Assembly (NCBI RefSeq): GCF_000503895.1
Contig: NC_022997.1
Span: 1,880,501-1,944,500, forward strand
Direction of reading: 5' to 3'
Source of the DNA: Hyphomicrobium nitrativorans NL23
Lineage (GTDB): Bacteria; Pseudomonadota; Alphaproteobacteria; Rhizobiales; Hyphomicrobiaceae
DNA: 64,000 bases
This document shows positions 8,892-16,620 of the stretch, piece after piece (within the stretch, counting starts at the first letter, position 1; each line of letters opens with the position of its first letter). The notes under the pieces are model-generated. The model made no database searches and was not told the DNA's origin. It worked only from the letters and a program-made list of their open reading frames with translations. Made by a program: the position numbers and the translations under genes.

Positions 8892-9169
8892 GTTGGCGTC
8901 TCGTTCCAGCGGAAGCGGTTCAGCGGGCCGGGCCCGGCGCGGGGGGGCCTCGCGGCCCCTCAGGTTCAAACCCGCATGATAGGGGGCGGTTGCCCGGATG
9001 CGCAAGGCGGAGCGGCGGCTCTCGCCAGCGGGAGTTCGGCCCGTCAACCATAATGGGCTCTGGTGGGTGATTTTGGACAGTATTTTATGCTACGTTTACT
9101 CAATGGTTTAGGCCATGTTTAAGAGAAATCGGTTAGCTTGCGGGCTGGTCAGTAGCAGTATCGAGTATC
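8892..9169. promoter_or_regulatory. Divergent mnmA/sciP intergenic region with CtrA-like half sites
   Basis: This region must hold the promoters for both neighbours. At 9107-9121 TTTA and TTTA are separated by seven bases, close to the TTAA-N7-TTAA pattern bound by CtrA, and a further TTAA begins at 9119. SciP genes are CtrA-regulated in Caulobacter, so this is a plausible but weak candidate operator. Confidence 0.35.
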
Positions 9170-9448
9170 ATGACCGAACATCAGATGAGAGCGCGTGTGC
9201 GCTACGTCATCGGCCCCGATGGGAGCCCGTTGACGGTTGCAGATCTCCCGCCCCGGGACACGAAGCGTTGGGTCATCCGCCGTAAGGCGGAGGTCGTCGC
9301 GGCTGTGCGTGGCGGACTTATCAGCATCGAGGAGGCCTGTGAGCGCTACAAGCTCACGGTGGACGAATTCCTGTCCTGGCAGCGCTCGATCGACAAGCAT
9401 GGGCTTCCCGGTCTCCGGGCGACCCGCATTCAGGACTACCGGGGCTAA
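9170..9448 (+). CDS. sciP: CtrA co-regulator SciP (DUF1153)
   Basis: SciP is a small helix-turn-helix protein that in Caulobacter binds CtrA-dependent promoters and represses CtrA-activated transcription late in the cell cycle. This 92-residue protein matches the DUF1153 family along its length: VRYVIGPDGSPLTVADLPP at the N-terminus, TKRWVIRRKAEVVAAVRGGL as the first helices, and the recognition part EEACERYKLTVDEFLSWQ near residues 58-75. A second ATG at 9185 would remove five residues and cannot be excluded. The ctrA gene lies 2 kb away, so the regulator and its antagonist are neighbours here. Confidence 0.92.
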   Translation: MTEHQMRARVRYVIGPDGSPLTVADLPPRDTKRWVIRRKAEVVAAVRGGLISIEEACERYKLTVDEFLSWQRSIDKHGLPGLRATRIQDYRG

Positions 9449-9577
9449 AATCCCGGAACCGGACGTGAGGCGCGGAGCCGGGCGATGAAAGTCGCCCGTC
9501 CGACCGTGCCCTTCGCGGCCGGAAGATGCGCCTTTGCGCCGATCTTTGCGATCCGTGCAGGGCTCCAATACGTGCTC

Positions 9578-9607
9578 AGCCCCGTTTTACGGGGCTTTGC
9601 TTTTTTT
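9578..9607 (+). terminator. Rho-independent terminator after sciP
   Basis: A seven-base-pair stem (AGCCCCG / CGGGGCT) with a five-base loop is followed by TTGCTTTTTTT. It would terminate plus-strand transcription from sciP. It overlaps the last codons of the convergent lipoprotein gene, whose lysine-rich C-terminus is encoded by the same A/T-rich run. Confidence 0.75.
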
Positions 9608-10180
9608 GCTGTTTTTCGATGCGTTGGCGGCGTCCGGTGCCGGGTCCGCCGCCCAGCCGGCGGTGACGGGGCCTTCTCCGCATCCATCCACGCCCGTGGC
9701 CCAGCGGTCGACGTCGTCCTTGAGGCGAACCGCCAAGTGTTCCGGCAGCCTCCTGTTCTCCACCTCCACCTTGGTCGAGCCTTCTCCCGGGCCGATTGCG
9801 ATCAGATAAGCCCTAAGCGCGCGCGGGTCGCTTGCCTCGTGGTCGCGGGTCATGATCCGGATTTGCGCTTTTCCCCCTTTCGAGGCGGGGTCTGCCTGCG
9901 CGTGATAGATGTAGGCGGCTTTCAGCGGGCCGTCAGCGCCGAACCAGCACGTTAAAACCCCGCGGGCGAGGCGGGTGTAGACCTCGGTCGGGCTCCCGAC
10001 GACCCGATTGCTCGGGATCATCATGGCCTGAAGGCCGCTTGGCTCGGGTCTGGTTTCGTCGGCTGCGATCTCTTCGGGCTTCGGCAATGCCGGCAGGCTG
10101 AGGCCGGAGCCAGCGCATCCGGCCAACGCGGCCCCAAGAAGCAGGGCTGTTCCGGCCTGGAATGGCAGCTTCCGACGCAT
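9587..10180 (-). CDS. Predicted lipoprotein of unknown function
   Basis: This 197-residue protein has a lipoprotein signal: basic MRRKLPFQ, a hydrophobic core, and the lipobox LAGC with the cysteine at about residue 22. The mature part starts with a Pro/Glu-rich linker and contains a conserved-looking domain with GVLTCWFGADGPLKAAYIYHA near residues 74-95. The C-terminus is lysine-rich and is encoded by DNA that also forms the sciP terminator. I do not recognise the family. It should be anchored in the outer or inner membrane on the periplasmic side, and stands alone between sciP and fliJ. Confidence 0.7.
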   Translation of the reverse strand: MRRKLPFQAGTALLLGAALAGCAGSGLSLPALPKPEEIAADETRPEPSGLQAMMIPSNRVVGSPTEVYTRLARGVLTCWFGADGPLKAAYIYHAQADPASKGGKAQIRIMTRDHEASDPRALRAYLIAIGPGEGSTKVEVENRRLPEHLAVRLKDDVDRWATGVDGCGEGPVTAGWAADPAPDAANASKNSKKSKAP

Positions 10181-10418
10181 CGTTTCCGTCCACGTGCCTC
10201 AGAACCCACCTCAACGGTGCAGTTCGTGGCGGTTCACGCGAGGGCGGATCCGGTCTTGCGGGCCCTCAGCCTTCGTCCGATTGCATGGGAAAGGGGCGAA
10301 GACAAGTCGGGTGCGGCGCGAGACATGTGGACCGGGCGGTTGCGCGAAGGCGGAACGGCCTGGCGTCTCCATTGGAGCATGGAGACGCTGTTTCCGCCCA
10401 GGGCGTGAAAAGGGTGAG

Positions 10419-10802
10419 CTAACGCAGAGCCAGTCCGGCGCCCCGTTCATGGCGGCGACGGATGCGGCCGATTTCGCGCGGCTGCTCGGTGCTTGCGCGT
10501 GCGAGCTGCTGCTTTGCGTCGTCGAGATCGGCCTGCGTCGCTTCCAGCTTGGTGCGCAGCTCTCCGATGGACGCGCGGAGGTTGTCGCGGCGCTGGGCGG
10601 CGGATTTTGCGAATGTCGAGTAAGCGAAATGCTTCGGGTCCTTAACACCGGAGCGGTCTTCCTCGGCCTGAATCTGGCGATCCAGGTCGGAGGCGATGTT
10701 CTCGAACTCGCGGATCATCAATTCGAGATCGCTGACCTTGCGGGCTCGCTCCTCCATCTCGAAGCGCTTCAGCTTGAGCGCCGTTTCGCGTGCCTTCATC
10801 AT
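10419..10802 (-). CDS. fliJ: Flagellar FliJ-like protein
   Basis: FliJ is a coiled-coil chaperone and escort of the flagellar type III export apparatus, working with the FliI ATPase. The 127-residue protein is almost wholly helical with charged heptads (MKARETALKLKRFEMEERAR; IREFENIASDLDRQIQAEE), and the segment KDPKHFAYSTFAKSAAQRRDNL is typical of alphaproteobacterial FliJ. The ATG pair at 10802/10799 is chosen, with GGGG five bases upstream; the longer frame reaching 10991 runs through the ctrA upstream region with no family similarity. In related genomes fliJ sits beside ctrA, as here, which supports the call. No other flagellar gene is in the window. Confidence 0.85.
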   Translation of the reverse strand: MMKARETALKLKRFEMEERARKVSDLELMIREFENIASDLDRQIQAEEDRSGVKDPKHFAYSTFAKSAAQRRDNLRASIGELRTKLEATQADLDDAKQQLARASTEQPREIGRIRRRHERGAGLALR

Positions 10803-11400
10803 CGTTACCCCTAACTCGATACTCTGGGTGCCCCAATCAAGAAGCGTGCCACGTGCTCCATGCCGCCGTCTCGCCCGCCCGAAATCCCCATTTCCGGCCC
10901 TTTTTCGACGGGCCGAGGGCTTTCTCCCAGGCGCGGTTCGCGTGCTCTCTTGTTTACCTTCCCATATTGACATTAAGTTGCGGTAAAGCAACGCTGTAAC
11001 GGATTTGGTTAAGTATTTACCTCTGGAGACCGTTGTAATTGTTTTCGGGCCCTAGGGCTAGCGGGCGAATTCTGTTACCTCTTGATTCGTACCGTTCAGG
11101 ATGGGGAACGGCAGGGGCGTGCCGTCCTGAGTGGGGGCTTCAGGCGAGTTAAATGGCCGACAGTTCAGGATTTCTTTCGCGCGCGGGCGTTTTCCGGCGG
11201 CGATGTCGTTTTGTCTCGGGCGGGTCGAAACGGTGAGTTGGTCGGATTGAGCGTTTCGTAATGGAAATTAGGATTTGTTAACCTGTGATGGTTACTTTTG
11301 TCATGACGGTTCGGGCTGGGTTGTTCCAGCCGCAGTAGCGTTCTCTTCACGTTTTGGGCGGCGCGCCTTGTGATGGGGCAAGGAAAAAAGGGAATGAGCA
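10803..11400. promoter_or_regulatory. ctrA/fliJ divergent regulatory region
   Basis: This 598-base gap separates fliJ and ctrA. It contains TTAA-N7-TAAA at 10973-10987 and TTAG-N6-TTAA at 11268-11281, both close to the CtrA recognition pattern, plus a half-site-like ATGGTTA at 11288-11294. One GANTC methylation site (GATTC) lies at 11084-11088. In Caulobacter ctrA is autoregulated and one of its promoters is sensitive to CcrM methylation of a GANTC site, so the layout fits that circuit. No coding sequence is apparent. Confidence 0.55.
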
Positions 11401-12096
11401 ATGCGGGTCCTTCTGATCGAGGACGATAGCGCAACTGCGCAAAGCATCGAATTGATGCTCCAGTCTGAAGGCTTTAACTGTTACACGACCGATCTCGGCG
11501 AAGAGGGCGTGGATCTCGGGAAGCTCTACGACTACGACATCATTCTTCTGGATCTCAATTTGCCGGACATGAGCGGCTATGAGGTTCTCAAGATGCTGCG
11601 TGTCGCCAAGGTGGCCACGCCGATCCTGATCCTCTCCGGTCTTGCTCAGATCGAGGACAAGGTGCGCGGTCTCGGCTTCGGTGCCGACGACTACATGACG
11701 AAGCCCTTCCATAAGGACGAACTCGTCGCGCGCATTCATGCGATCGTGCGCCGCTCGAAGGGCCATGCGCAGTCGGTTATCGAAACCGGCAATCTGCGCG
11801 TGAACCTCGACACCAAGACGGTGGAGGTCAACGGCCAGCGCGTGCATCTCACGGGCAAGGAATACCAGATGCTTGAGCTGCTCAGCCTGCGCAAGGGCAC
11901 GACGCTCACCAAGGAGATGTTCCTCAATCATCTCTATGGCGGCATGGACGAGCCGGAACTCAAGATCATCGACGTCTTCATCTGCAAGCTCCGGAAGAAG
12001 CTGCAGATGGCGACCGGCGGGCAGCACTACATCGAAACGGTGTGGGGCCGCGGATACGTGCTGCGCAATCCGGACGACGAGCACATCGCTGCTTGA
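11401..12096 (+). CDS. ctrA: Cell-cycle master response regulator CtrA
   Basis: CtrA is an OmpR-family response regulator that controls cell division, DNA methylation and flagellar genes in alphaproteobacteria and blocks replication initiation in Caulobacter. The 231-residue protein has a receiver domain (1-120) with acidic pocket EDD at residues 7-9, phospho-acceptor D51 in LLDLNLPD, and the switch lysine in [11 protein letters not shown]. The C-terminal winged helix includes [14 protein letters not shown] and the recognition region near [11 protein letters not shown]. It ends in Ala-Ala, the ClpXP degradation signal known for Caulobacter CtrA. A long upstream region with CtrA-like sites and a GANTC site supports autoregulation. 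Confidence 0.98.
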   Translation: MRVLLIEDDSATAQSIELMLQSEGFNCYTTDLGEEGVDLGKLYDYDIILLDLNLPDMSGYEVLKMLRVAKVATPILILSGLAQIEDKVRGLGFGADDYMTKPFHKDELVARIHAIVRRSKGHAQSVIETGNLRVNLDTKTVEVNGQRVHLTGKEYQMLELLSLRKGTTLTKEMFLNHLYGGMDEPELKIIDVFICKLRKKLQMATGGQHYIETVWGRGYVLRNPDDEHIAA

Positions 12097-12125
12097 GGCG
12101 CGCCAATCAATTCCGGGGGAACTTC

Positions 12126-12156
12126 AAGCAAGGCGTTCGTTTCGAGCGCCTTGTTT
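12126..12156 (+). terminator. Terminator-like hairpin after ctrA
   Basis: A stem CAAGGCG/CGCCTTG, extendable by AAG/TTT, with an 11-base loop runs into TTT. It lies between the convergent ctrA and the small gene at 12171-12332. The U-tract is short, so strength is uncertain. Confidence 0.5.
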
Positions 12157-12170
12157 GCGTTCCGGCGGGC

Positions 12171-12332
12171 TCAGTTCTGGCAGAAGCGCCATGAGGCGAC
12201 CCAGTGGTCGCCGGGGATGCTCGTGGCGGCTTTCGGCATCGCGGCTTGCAGGCCAAGGGCGGCCAAAACGCGATCGAACTTCTTGTGTCCGTTTTCGGCG
12301 GGCAACGCGTCCGTTTTCACGCGAATGTTCAT
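12171..12332 (-). CDS. Small hypothetical protein (53 aa)
   Basis: A 53-residue reading frame starts with ATG at 12332, preceded by a strong ribosome site GAGGGAG at an ideal distance. The sequence begins MNIRVKTDALPAENGHKKFD and ends GDHWVASWRFCQN, with one cysteine and two tryptophans near the C-terminus. There is no signal peptide or membrane span. It is convergent with ctrA and separated from it by a hairpin. I do not recognise the family; the good ribosome site and non-random composition are the reasons to call it. Confidence 0.55.
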   Translation of the reverse strand: MNIRVKTDALPAENGHKKFDRVLAALGLQAAMPKAATSIPGDHWVASWRFCQN

Positions 12333-12636
12333 AAGTCGACACTCCCTCTTTCTAGAAGAAGCGTAGCAATACGGTCTTAAAATCTGTCTTTGCGCAAAAG
12401 CGCGTGTCGCGATATTCGCCTGCTTTGCGCGTCTTCTCTCAGGTACGGTTGATTGCGGGTTAATCGAGGTCGCGGCCTTTCCTCGGTCTTGCTTTTCCCG
12501 CGGCTGTGACGGTCGTCTTTGCATCAGGCGTTTTGCCTTTTTTCGGCCGACAGATTCACGCAATCTCTCCACAGGGGGTATCAGCCGGGATGTTTGAACG
12601 ACCTTTCATTCAGCGATTGCCGGGCGGGCCACTTTG
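12333..12636. other. Gene-free stretch
   Basis: About 300 bases lie between the small minus-strand gene and the subtilisin gene. They must carry divergent promoters. I see no repeat, hairpin or recognisable operator here. Confidence 0.5.
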
Positions 12637-14259
12637 ATGGCCCGGCGCGGACCGTCGCCGGGCGCTATGGGGCGGCTGTTCGGGACCTCGGGCGCGGTCG
12701 GCGCGGCCATGGCCGCTTTCCTTGTCGTTCCGGAGGTCGCGGTGGCTGACGGGCGCGTGCGTTGGCTCGAAGATTTTCAGCGGCAGGCGTCTCAGCTCCA
12801 GACGTCCCAGTTCCAGACGTCCCAGTTCCAGATTGGCGCGCACCCGCTTAGCGGCCGTGCCACGGAGGCTGTGAGCGCCGCGCACGTTGCGGCGTCCGCC
12901 GACGGGCATGCAGTGAAGACGTTCGAGCTTCCGCTCGCGGGGCGGGAGCGCCAGGCCGAGGCTGCGGCCGATCCGTTCGCAAAGGCGGATGGCGCAGAGC
13001 TGTTCGTGACGGATCTTTCTCTGGCCGATCTCGAAATCGCGAAGCTTCGCGGGTTCGTTGCAAGCGCGCCGACCGTGATTCGGCCCGGCCAGGAGGTTAC
13101 GCGCCTGCGGCTGCCAGGTGCATCGCGCGATGTCGCCGCGACCGCGTTGCGGACGATCCTGCCGTCCGTCTCTGCGATGCCGAACGAGATCTACACTATC
13201 GTCCCGGAGCCAGCGGACGAGACAAGCGCGGACGCGCGGACGGTGATCGAGCGGAATCGCATGGGTCCGGCCGTGCCGGGGCCATGTCCTGCGGAGGCAT
13301 GCTTCGGTCCCGACCTCATCGCGTGGCGTGCCGCGCTCGGCACGTGCGCGCGGGACGTTCGCGTCGGGATCATCGATACGTCGTTCGATCTTACGCATCC
13401 CGCGCTCCGGCACATCACGTCCGAGCAGGGCGTATTCCTCGGCGGGCAGGCCCCGTCGCCGTCGGATTGGCACGGGACGGCGGTACTCTCGGTGCTTGCC
13501 GGCGACCCGTCGAGCGGAACGCCGGGGCTGTTGCCGGAGGCGACGTTCCTGCTTGCGGCTGCGTTTCTCAGCGATGCGGACGGCAATGCGTCGACGGATA
13601 CGGTTCGGGTTCTCGCCGCGCTCGCATGGCTGGATGCGGAAGGCGTCGACATCGTCAACATGAGTTTCTCGGGGCCGGAGGACGCAGCGGTCGCGCAGGC
13701 GATTTCGGCCATGCGGAAGAAGGGCGTTCTGTTCGTTGCGGCGGCGGGAAACATGGGGCCTGCCGCGGCACCGAGCTATCCGGCTGCCTACCCCGACGTG
13801 ATCGCCGTGACGGCTGTGAACCGCGACGGCGAGGGCTATCGGCACGCCAATCGCGGCGACTACATCGATGTGTCGGCTCCCGGCGTCGATATTCTGCTTG
13901 CGCTGCCCGGCGCGCAGCAGGGTGCGCGAAGCGGGACGTCGTTTTCGGCACCGTTCGTGACCGCAATCGCGGCGGCCCGCGCCGGGGGGCGTCTGCCATA
14001 CAACGCGGCGGTGGAGGGGGCGGGTGTCGCGCTGCTCGGCGATCTCGCCGTGCGCGATCTGGGACCGCCGGGGCGCGATCCCATCTATGGCGCGGGGCTC
14101 GCGCTCGCGCCCGATGCCTGCCGCCCTCAGGGTGGAGAGGCCATTGCCGGCGTGCCACCGGCATCATCGTTGCCGATGCTCGATGCCCGCGTGCTCGAAG
14201 CCGGGACGAGGGCGCCGCTGACGGTGATCCGTGCAGGTGCGGCCGGCGGTTCGAATTGA
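12637..14259 (+). CDS. Secreted S8 (subtilisin-like) serine protease
   Basis: This is a 540-residue protein with an N-terminal basic and hydrophobic segment (residues 1-38) resembling a signal peptide or anchor. Three catalytic motifs are present: Asp247 in GIIDTSFDLTHPAL, His279 in DWHGTAVLSVLAG and Ser435 in SGTSFSAPFVTAIAA. An N-terminal region of about 200 residues precedes the catalytic domain and may be a propeptide; it contains a short Gln/Ser/Thr repeat encoded by tandem 15-base units (12801-12830). It acts outside the cytoplasm. It is convergent with an anti-sigma/ECF sigma pair, which raises but does not prove a regulatory link. Confidence 0.88.
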   Translation: MARRGPSPGAMGRLFGTSGAVGAAMAAFLVVPEVAVADGRVRWLEDFQRQASQLQTSQFQTSQFQIGAHPLSGRATEAVSAAHVAASADGHAVKTFELPLAGRERQAEAAADPFAKADGAELFVTDLSLADLEIAKLRGFVASAPTVIRPGQEVTRLRLPGASRDVAATALRTILPSVSAMPNEIYTIVPEPADETSADARTVIERNRMGPAVPGPCPAEACFGPDLIAWRAALGTCARDVRVGIIDTSFDLTHPALRHITSEQGVFLGGQAPSPSDWHGTAVLSVLAGDPSSGTPGLLPEATFLLAAAFLSDADGNASTDTVRVLAALAWLDAEGVDIVNMSFSGPEDAAVAQAISAMRKKGVLFVAAAGNMGPAAAPSYPAAYPDVIAVTAVNRDGEGYRHANRGDYIDVSAPGVDILLALPGAQQGARSGTSFSAPFVTAIAAARAGGRLPYNAAVEGAGVALLGDLAVRDLGPPGRDPIYGAGLALAPDACRPQGGEAIAGVPPASSLPMLDARVLEAGTRAPLTVIRAGAAGGSN

Positions 14260-14274
14260 CGACCCGATCCGCTC

Positions 14275-14308
14275 GGCTCGATGCTCAACTGGGCTCGATG
14301 CTCAACTG
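14275..14308. repeat. 17-bp tandem duplication at the anti-sigma stop codon
   Basis: The 17-base unit GGCTCGATGCTCAACTG occurs twice in direct succession (14275-14291 and 14292-14308). The stop codon of the anti-sigma gene falls inside the second copy. Confidence 0.9.
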
Positions 14309-15147
14309 GAGGCGGGCCGCCATCCGTTTTCGAGCAGTGCCTTTTCTTCGTCGCGTCCAAGCGCGTGACCTGAGATCAACGTATCGGCCACGGCATCCAC
14401 GGCGGGCGCATTCGGGCCCGTCGCGGTCTGGTAAGTGTTGCCGGTTTCGGTTTGAGCGGTTGCCGCCTTGGGTGTCTCCACATGGACGGCGACGCGCCAC
14501 ACGCCATCGTCTGCGCGGCATGCGAGGCCCGCGTAATCGGGCTCGCCCGCCGCCGTGTTCCGCACGCGATATTCGCGGCAGATGCCGTCGCTGTCGGCCT
14601 GGTGGAAGGACATCACGGGGACGATGGCCGCGCCATTTGCGTCGGCGGCCGATGCGGTTCCGCTCGGCGTGCTTTCGAGTGCGCGCGCGAGTGCGCCGCT
14701 GGCCGTGAGGCCGGAGCCGTGGGTCTCGATCAGTCCGGCTTCTTCCGATGGGGCGGACTGGTTGGCGAGCCAGCCACCGAGAGCGCCGGCCGTCACCAGG
14801 ACGGCGACGCTCGCGGCGGTGGCGAGCGAGGCGCCGTGGGGGAAGAGCGTCGATCCGATTGCGGTGAGGGCGCGATTGAGCCAGTTTTCACTCGTAGACG
14901 CGACCGGCGTTCGATCGCGGGCCGGTGCGGGCGCTCGCAAAATGGCGGCCACGAGATGCTCCGGCACCTGTTCGTCGAGTGTCGGCTCATACGTGCTGGC
15001 GATTTCGCGGCGCGTGACGACGAAAGGCGCGAGCCTCATGCGCAACGTCGCGTCGCGGTTCAGCAGCGCTTCGAGGGCTTCCGTTTCCTCGGCGGAGAGT
15101 TCGCCGTCGGCATAGGCCATCAGAATTTCGTCCGTGACTTGCCCCAT
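14302..15147 (-). CDS. Transmembrane anti-sigma factor
   Basis: This 281-residue protein has a cytoplasmic N-terminus starting MGQVTDEILMAYADGELSAEE, the form typical of ECF anti-sigma domains, a single membrane segment ASLATAASVAVLVTAGALGGWLA near residues 128-150 and a periplasmic domain of about 130 residues (FHQADSDGICREYRV, with further cysteines). The classical HxxxCxxC zinc motif is not seen. Its ATG lies one base beyond the sigma gene's stop, so the two are translationally coupled. It should sequester the sigma factor at the inner membrane until a periplasmic signal releases it. Confidence 0.85.
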   Translation of the reverse strand: MGQVTDEILMAYADGELSAEETEALEALLNRDATLRMRLAPFVVTRREIASTYEPTLDEQVPEHLVAAILRAPAPARDRTPVASTSENWLNRALTAIGSTLFPHGASLATAASVAVLVTAGALGGWLANQSAPSEEAGLIETHGSGLTASGALARALESTPSGTASAADANGAAIVPVMSFHQADSDGICREYRVRNTAAGEPDYAGLACRADDGVWRVAVHVETPKAATAQTETGNTYQTATGPNAPAVDAVADTLISGHALGRDEEKALLENGWRPASS

Positions 15148-15148
15148 A

Positions 15149-15691
15149 TCAGCGCTCCCGGGATGCGGCACGCGCGGCGACGGGTTCGGCGGCCCGCTGC
15201 GGCGCCTCGATGAGCGAGGCGTAAAGTGTCTGGCGTGCGCGCGATAAGCGGCTCATGACGGTTCCGATCGGAATGCCGAGGATGCCGGCGGCTTCCTTGT
15301 AGGAAATGCCTTCGACACAGACCATCGCAACCAGAACCTTCTGCTCGGCGGGAAGACGCGCGATGCCTTCCGTGACGGCCGCCAGCGTGAGGCGGCTCTC
15401 GGTTACGTTGCGGCCGTCCTGGCCCATCAGATTTTCGACTTCGTCCAGTGTGTTCTCGCCGCCGTGGCTTTTGCGGCTGCGGTGATGATCGACCCAGATG
15501 TTCTGCGCGATACGATACATCCAACTATCGAGGCTCGTTCCAGGCTTCCATTGGTCCAGGTGCGCGAGCGCGCGCTCGCACGTGTCCTGTACGAGATCGT
15601 CTGCCTTGTCTTTATTGCCGGTCAAGGCGAATGCAAATCTTCGCAGACGCGGCAATAGCTCGATCATCCGCGAACGGATTTCATCCACCAC
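15149..15691 (-). CDS. ECF RNA polymerase sigma factor
   Basis: This is a 180-residue group IV sigma factor. Region 2 includes LRRFAFALTGNKDKADDLVQDTCERAL and the W-x-Y motif DSWMYRIAQNIWVDHHR; region 4 includes LPAEQKVLVAMVCVEG followed by the helix-turn-helix YKEAAGILGIPIGTVMSRLSR. No N-terminal region 1.1 or C-terminal extension is present. GTG at 15691 is chosen, with GGAGAGGGG before it. It is followed, one base later, by its anti-sigma factor. A GGAAT-N16-CGTT sequence upstream resembles ECF promoters of alphaproteobacteria, which would allow autoregulation or control by the general stress sigma EcfG. Confidence 0.93.
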   Translation of the reverse strand: MVDEIRSRMIELLPRLRRFAFALTGNKDKADDLVQDTCERALAHLDQWKPGTSLDSWMYRIAQNIWVDHHRSRKSHGGENTLDEVENLMGQDGRNVTESRLTLAAVTEGIARLPAEQKVLVAMVCVEGISYKEAAGILGIPIGTVMSRLSRARQTLYASLIEAPQRAAEPVAARAASRER

Positions 15692-15718
15692 GGTCCCCTC
15701 TCCGCGACTGTTGGATAC

Positions 15719-15743
15719 AACGAAGTGCGCCCAACCTTATTCC
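15719..15743 (-). promoter_or_regulatory. EcfG-like promoter upstream of the ECF sigma gene
   Basis: Reading on the minus strand, GGAAT is followed after 16 bases by CGTT, 28 bases before the start codon. The known alphaproteobacterial general-stress consensus is GGAAC-N16/17-CGTT, so only one base differs. Confidence 0.5.
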
Positions 15744-15852
15744 TGACGGAGGTGTTTTTGGGGCACGTGTGGCTTTCCGGCTCTCGGAGCGGGCGTTTTC
15801 CCGGGAATCCGGTCCGCACGGGGTTCCGCGGGCTTGCCATGGGCAGCGGGCA

Positions 15853-15887
15853 GCCCGCCCGGTCTCGCCCGGTCTGGCCGGGCGGGC
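15853..15887. other. Hairpin upstream of the metallo-hydrolase gene
   Basis: A 10-bp perfect stem (GCCCGCCCGG / CCGGGCGGGC) with a 15-base loop lies 50 bases before the gene at 15937. It is followed by AAAACCTTTT. Its role, repeat or leader structure, is unclear. Confidence 0.5.
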
Positions 15888-15936
15888 CAAAACCTTTTAA
15901 ACGGATGCGAAATCGAACCGTATAGGTAGCGCGCGC

Positions 15937-16593
15937 ATGACCACACCTCCGCCCGAAAACAAAGGCTTCAAGGCGGCCATCGTCGTCGTCACTCCGTTCC
16001 AGCAGAATTCCACGCTTCTGTGGGACAGCGAAAGCATGGTGGGGGCGGTCGTCGATCCCGGCGGCGACTTGGACCGGATCGAGGAGGCGATCCGCGAGGT
16101 CGGGGTCAAGGTGGAGAAGATCATCCTGACGCACGGGCATATCGATCACGCGGGCGGCGCGGACGATTTGCGCAAGATCCTCGGTGTGCCGGTCGAGGGA
16201 CCGCATCCGGCAGACCGTTTCCTGCTCGACAATCTCGCGAAGCAGGGCGAGGCCTATGGCTTTCCCGCAAAGCCCGTGACGCCGGATCGGTGGCTGGACG
16301 AGGGGGAGACGGTCACCGTCGGCGGGCACAGCTTCGATGTGCTGCATTGTCCAGGGCATTCGCCGGGGTCGGTGGTTCTGGTGAACCACGCGCAACGCAT
16401 CATCCTGATGGGAGATGTGCTGTTTCAGGGTTCCATCGGCCGTACGGATTTCCCCTACGGCGACCACGAGGCGCTGATCGGCGCGATCAAGACCAAGCTG
16501 CTGCCGCTCGATGACGACTACGCGTTCATTCCGGGACACGGGCCGGTCAGCTCGATCGGAGCCGAGCGGCGGTCGAACCCGTTTCTGATCTAA
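15937..16593 (+). CDS. Metallo-beta-lactamase-fold hydrolase (glyoxalase II-like)
   Basis: The 218-residue protein carries the metal-binding signature THGHIDH with His66, His68, Asp70 and His71, followed by the conserved HCPGHSPGSVVLV segment near 145-157, the metal-bridging Asp in MGDVLFQGSIGRTDFPYG and the last His in IPGHGPVS. This pattern matches the short YcbL/GloB-like branch of the family, which hydrolyses thioesters such as S-lactoylglutathione. At this length it lacks the C-terminal substrate domain of classical glyoxalase II. It is cytoplasmic and stands alone between a divergent sigma factor and a convergent secreted protein gene. The exact substrate is inferred. Confidence 0.88.
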   Translation: MTTPPPENKGFKAAIVVVTPFQQNSTLLWDSESMVGAVVDPGGDLDRIEEAIREVGVKVEKIILTHGHIDHAGGADDLRKILGVPVEGPHPADRFLLDNLAKQGEAYGFPAKPVTPDRWLDEGETVTVGGHSFDVLHCPGHSPGSVVLVNHAQRIILMGDVLFQGSIGRTDFPYGDHEALIGAIKTKLLPLDDDYAFIPGHGPVSSIGAERRSNPFLI

Positions 16594-16620
16594 AGCTGCG
16601 CGTGACGGACGAGGGGCGCG

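Noticed and set aside
15725-15925. 66-codon frame before the metallo-hydrolase gene
   Set aside because: It lies in a hairpin-rich promoter region, lacks a ribosome site and its composition is Arg/Gly/Pro noise.
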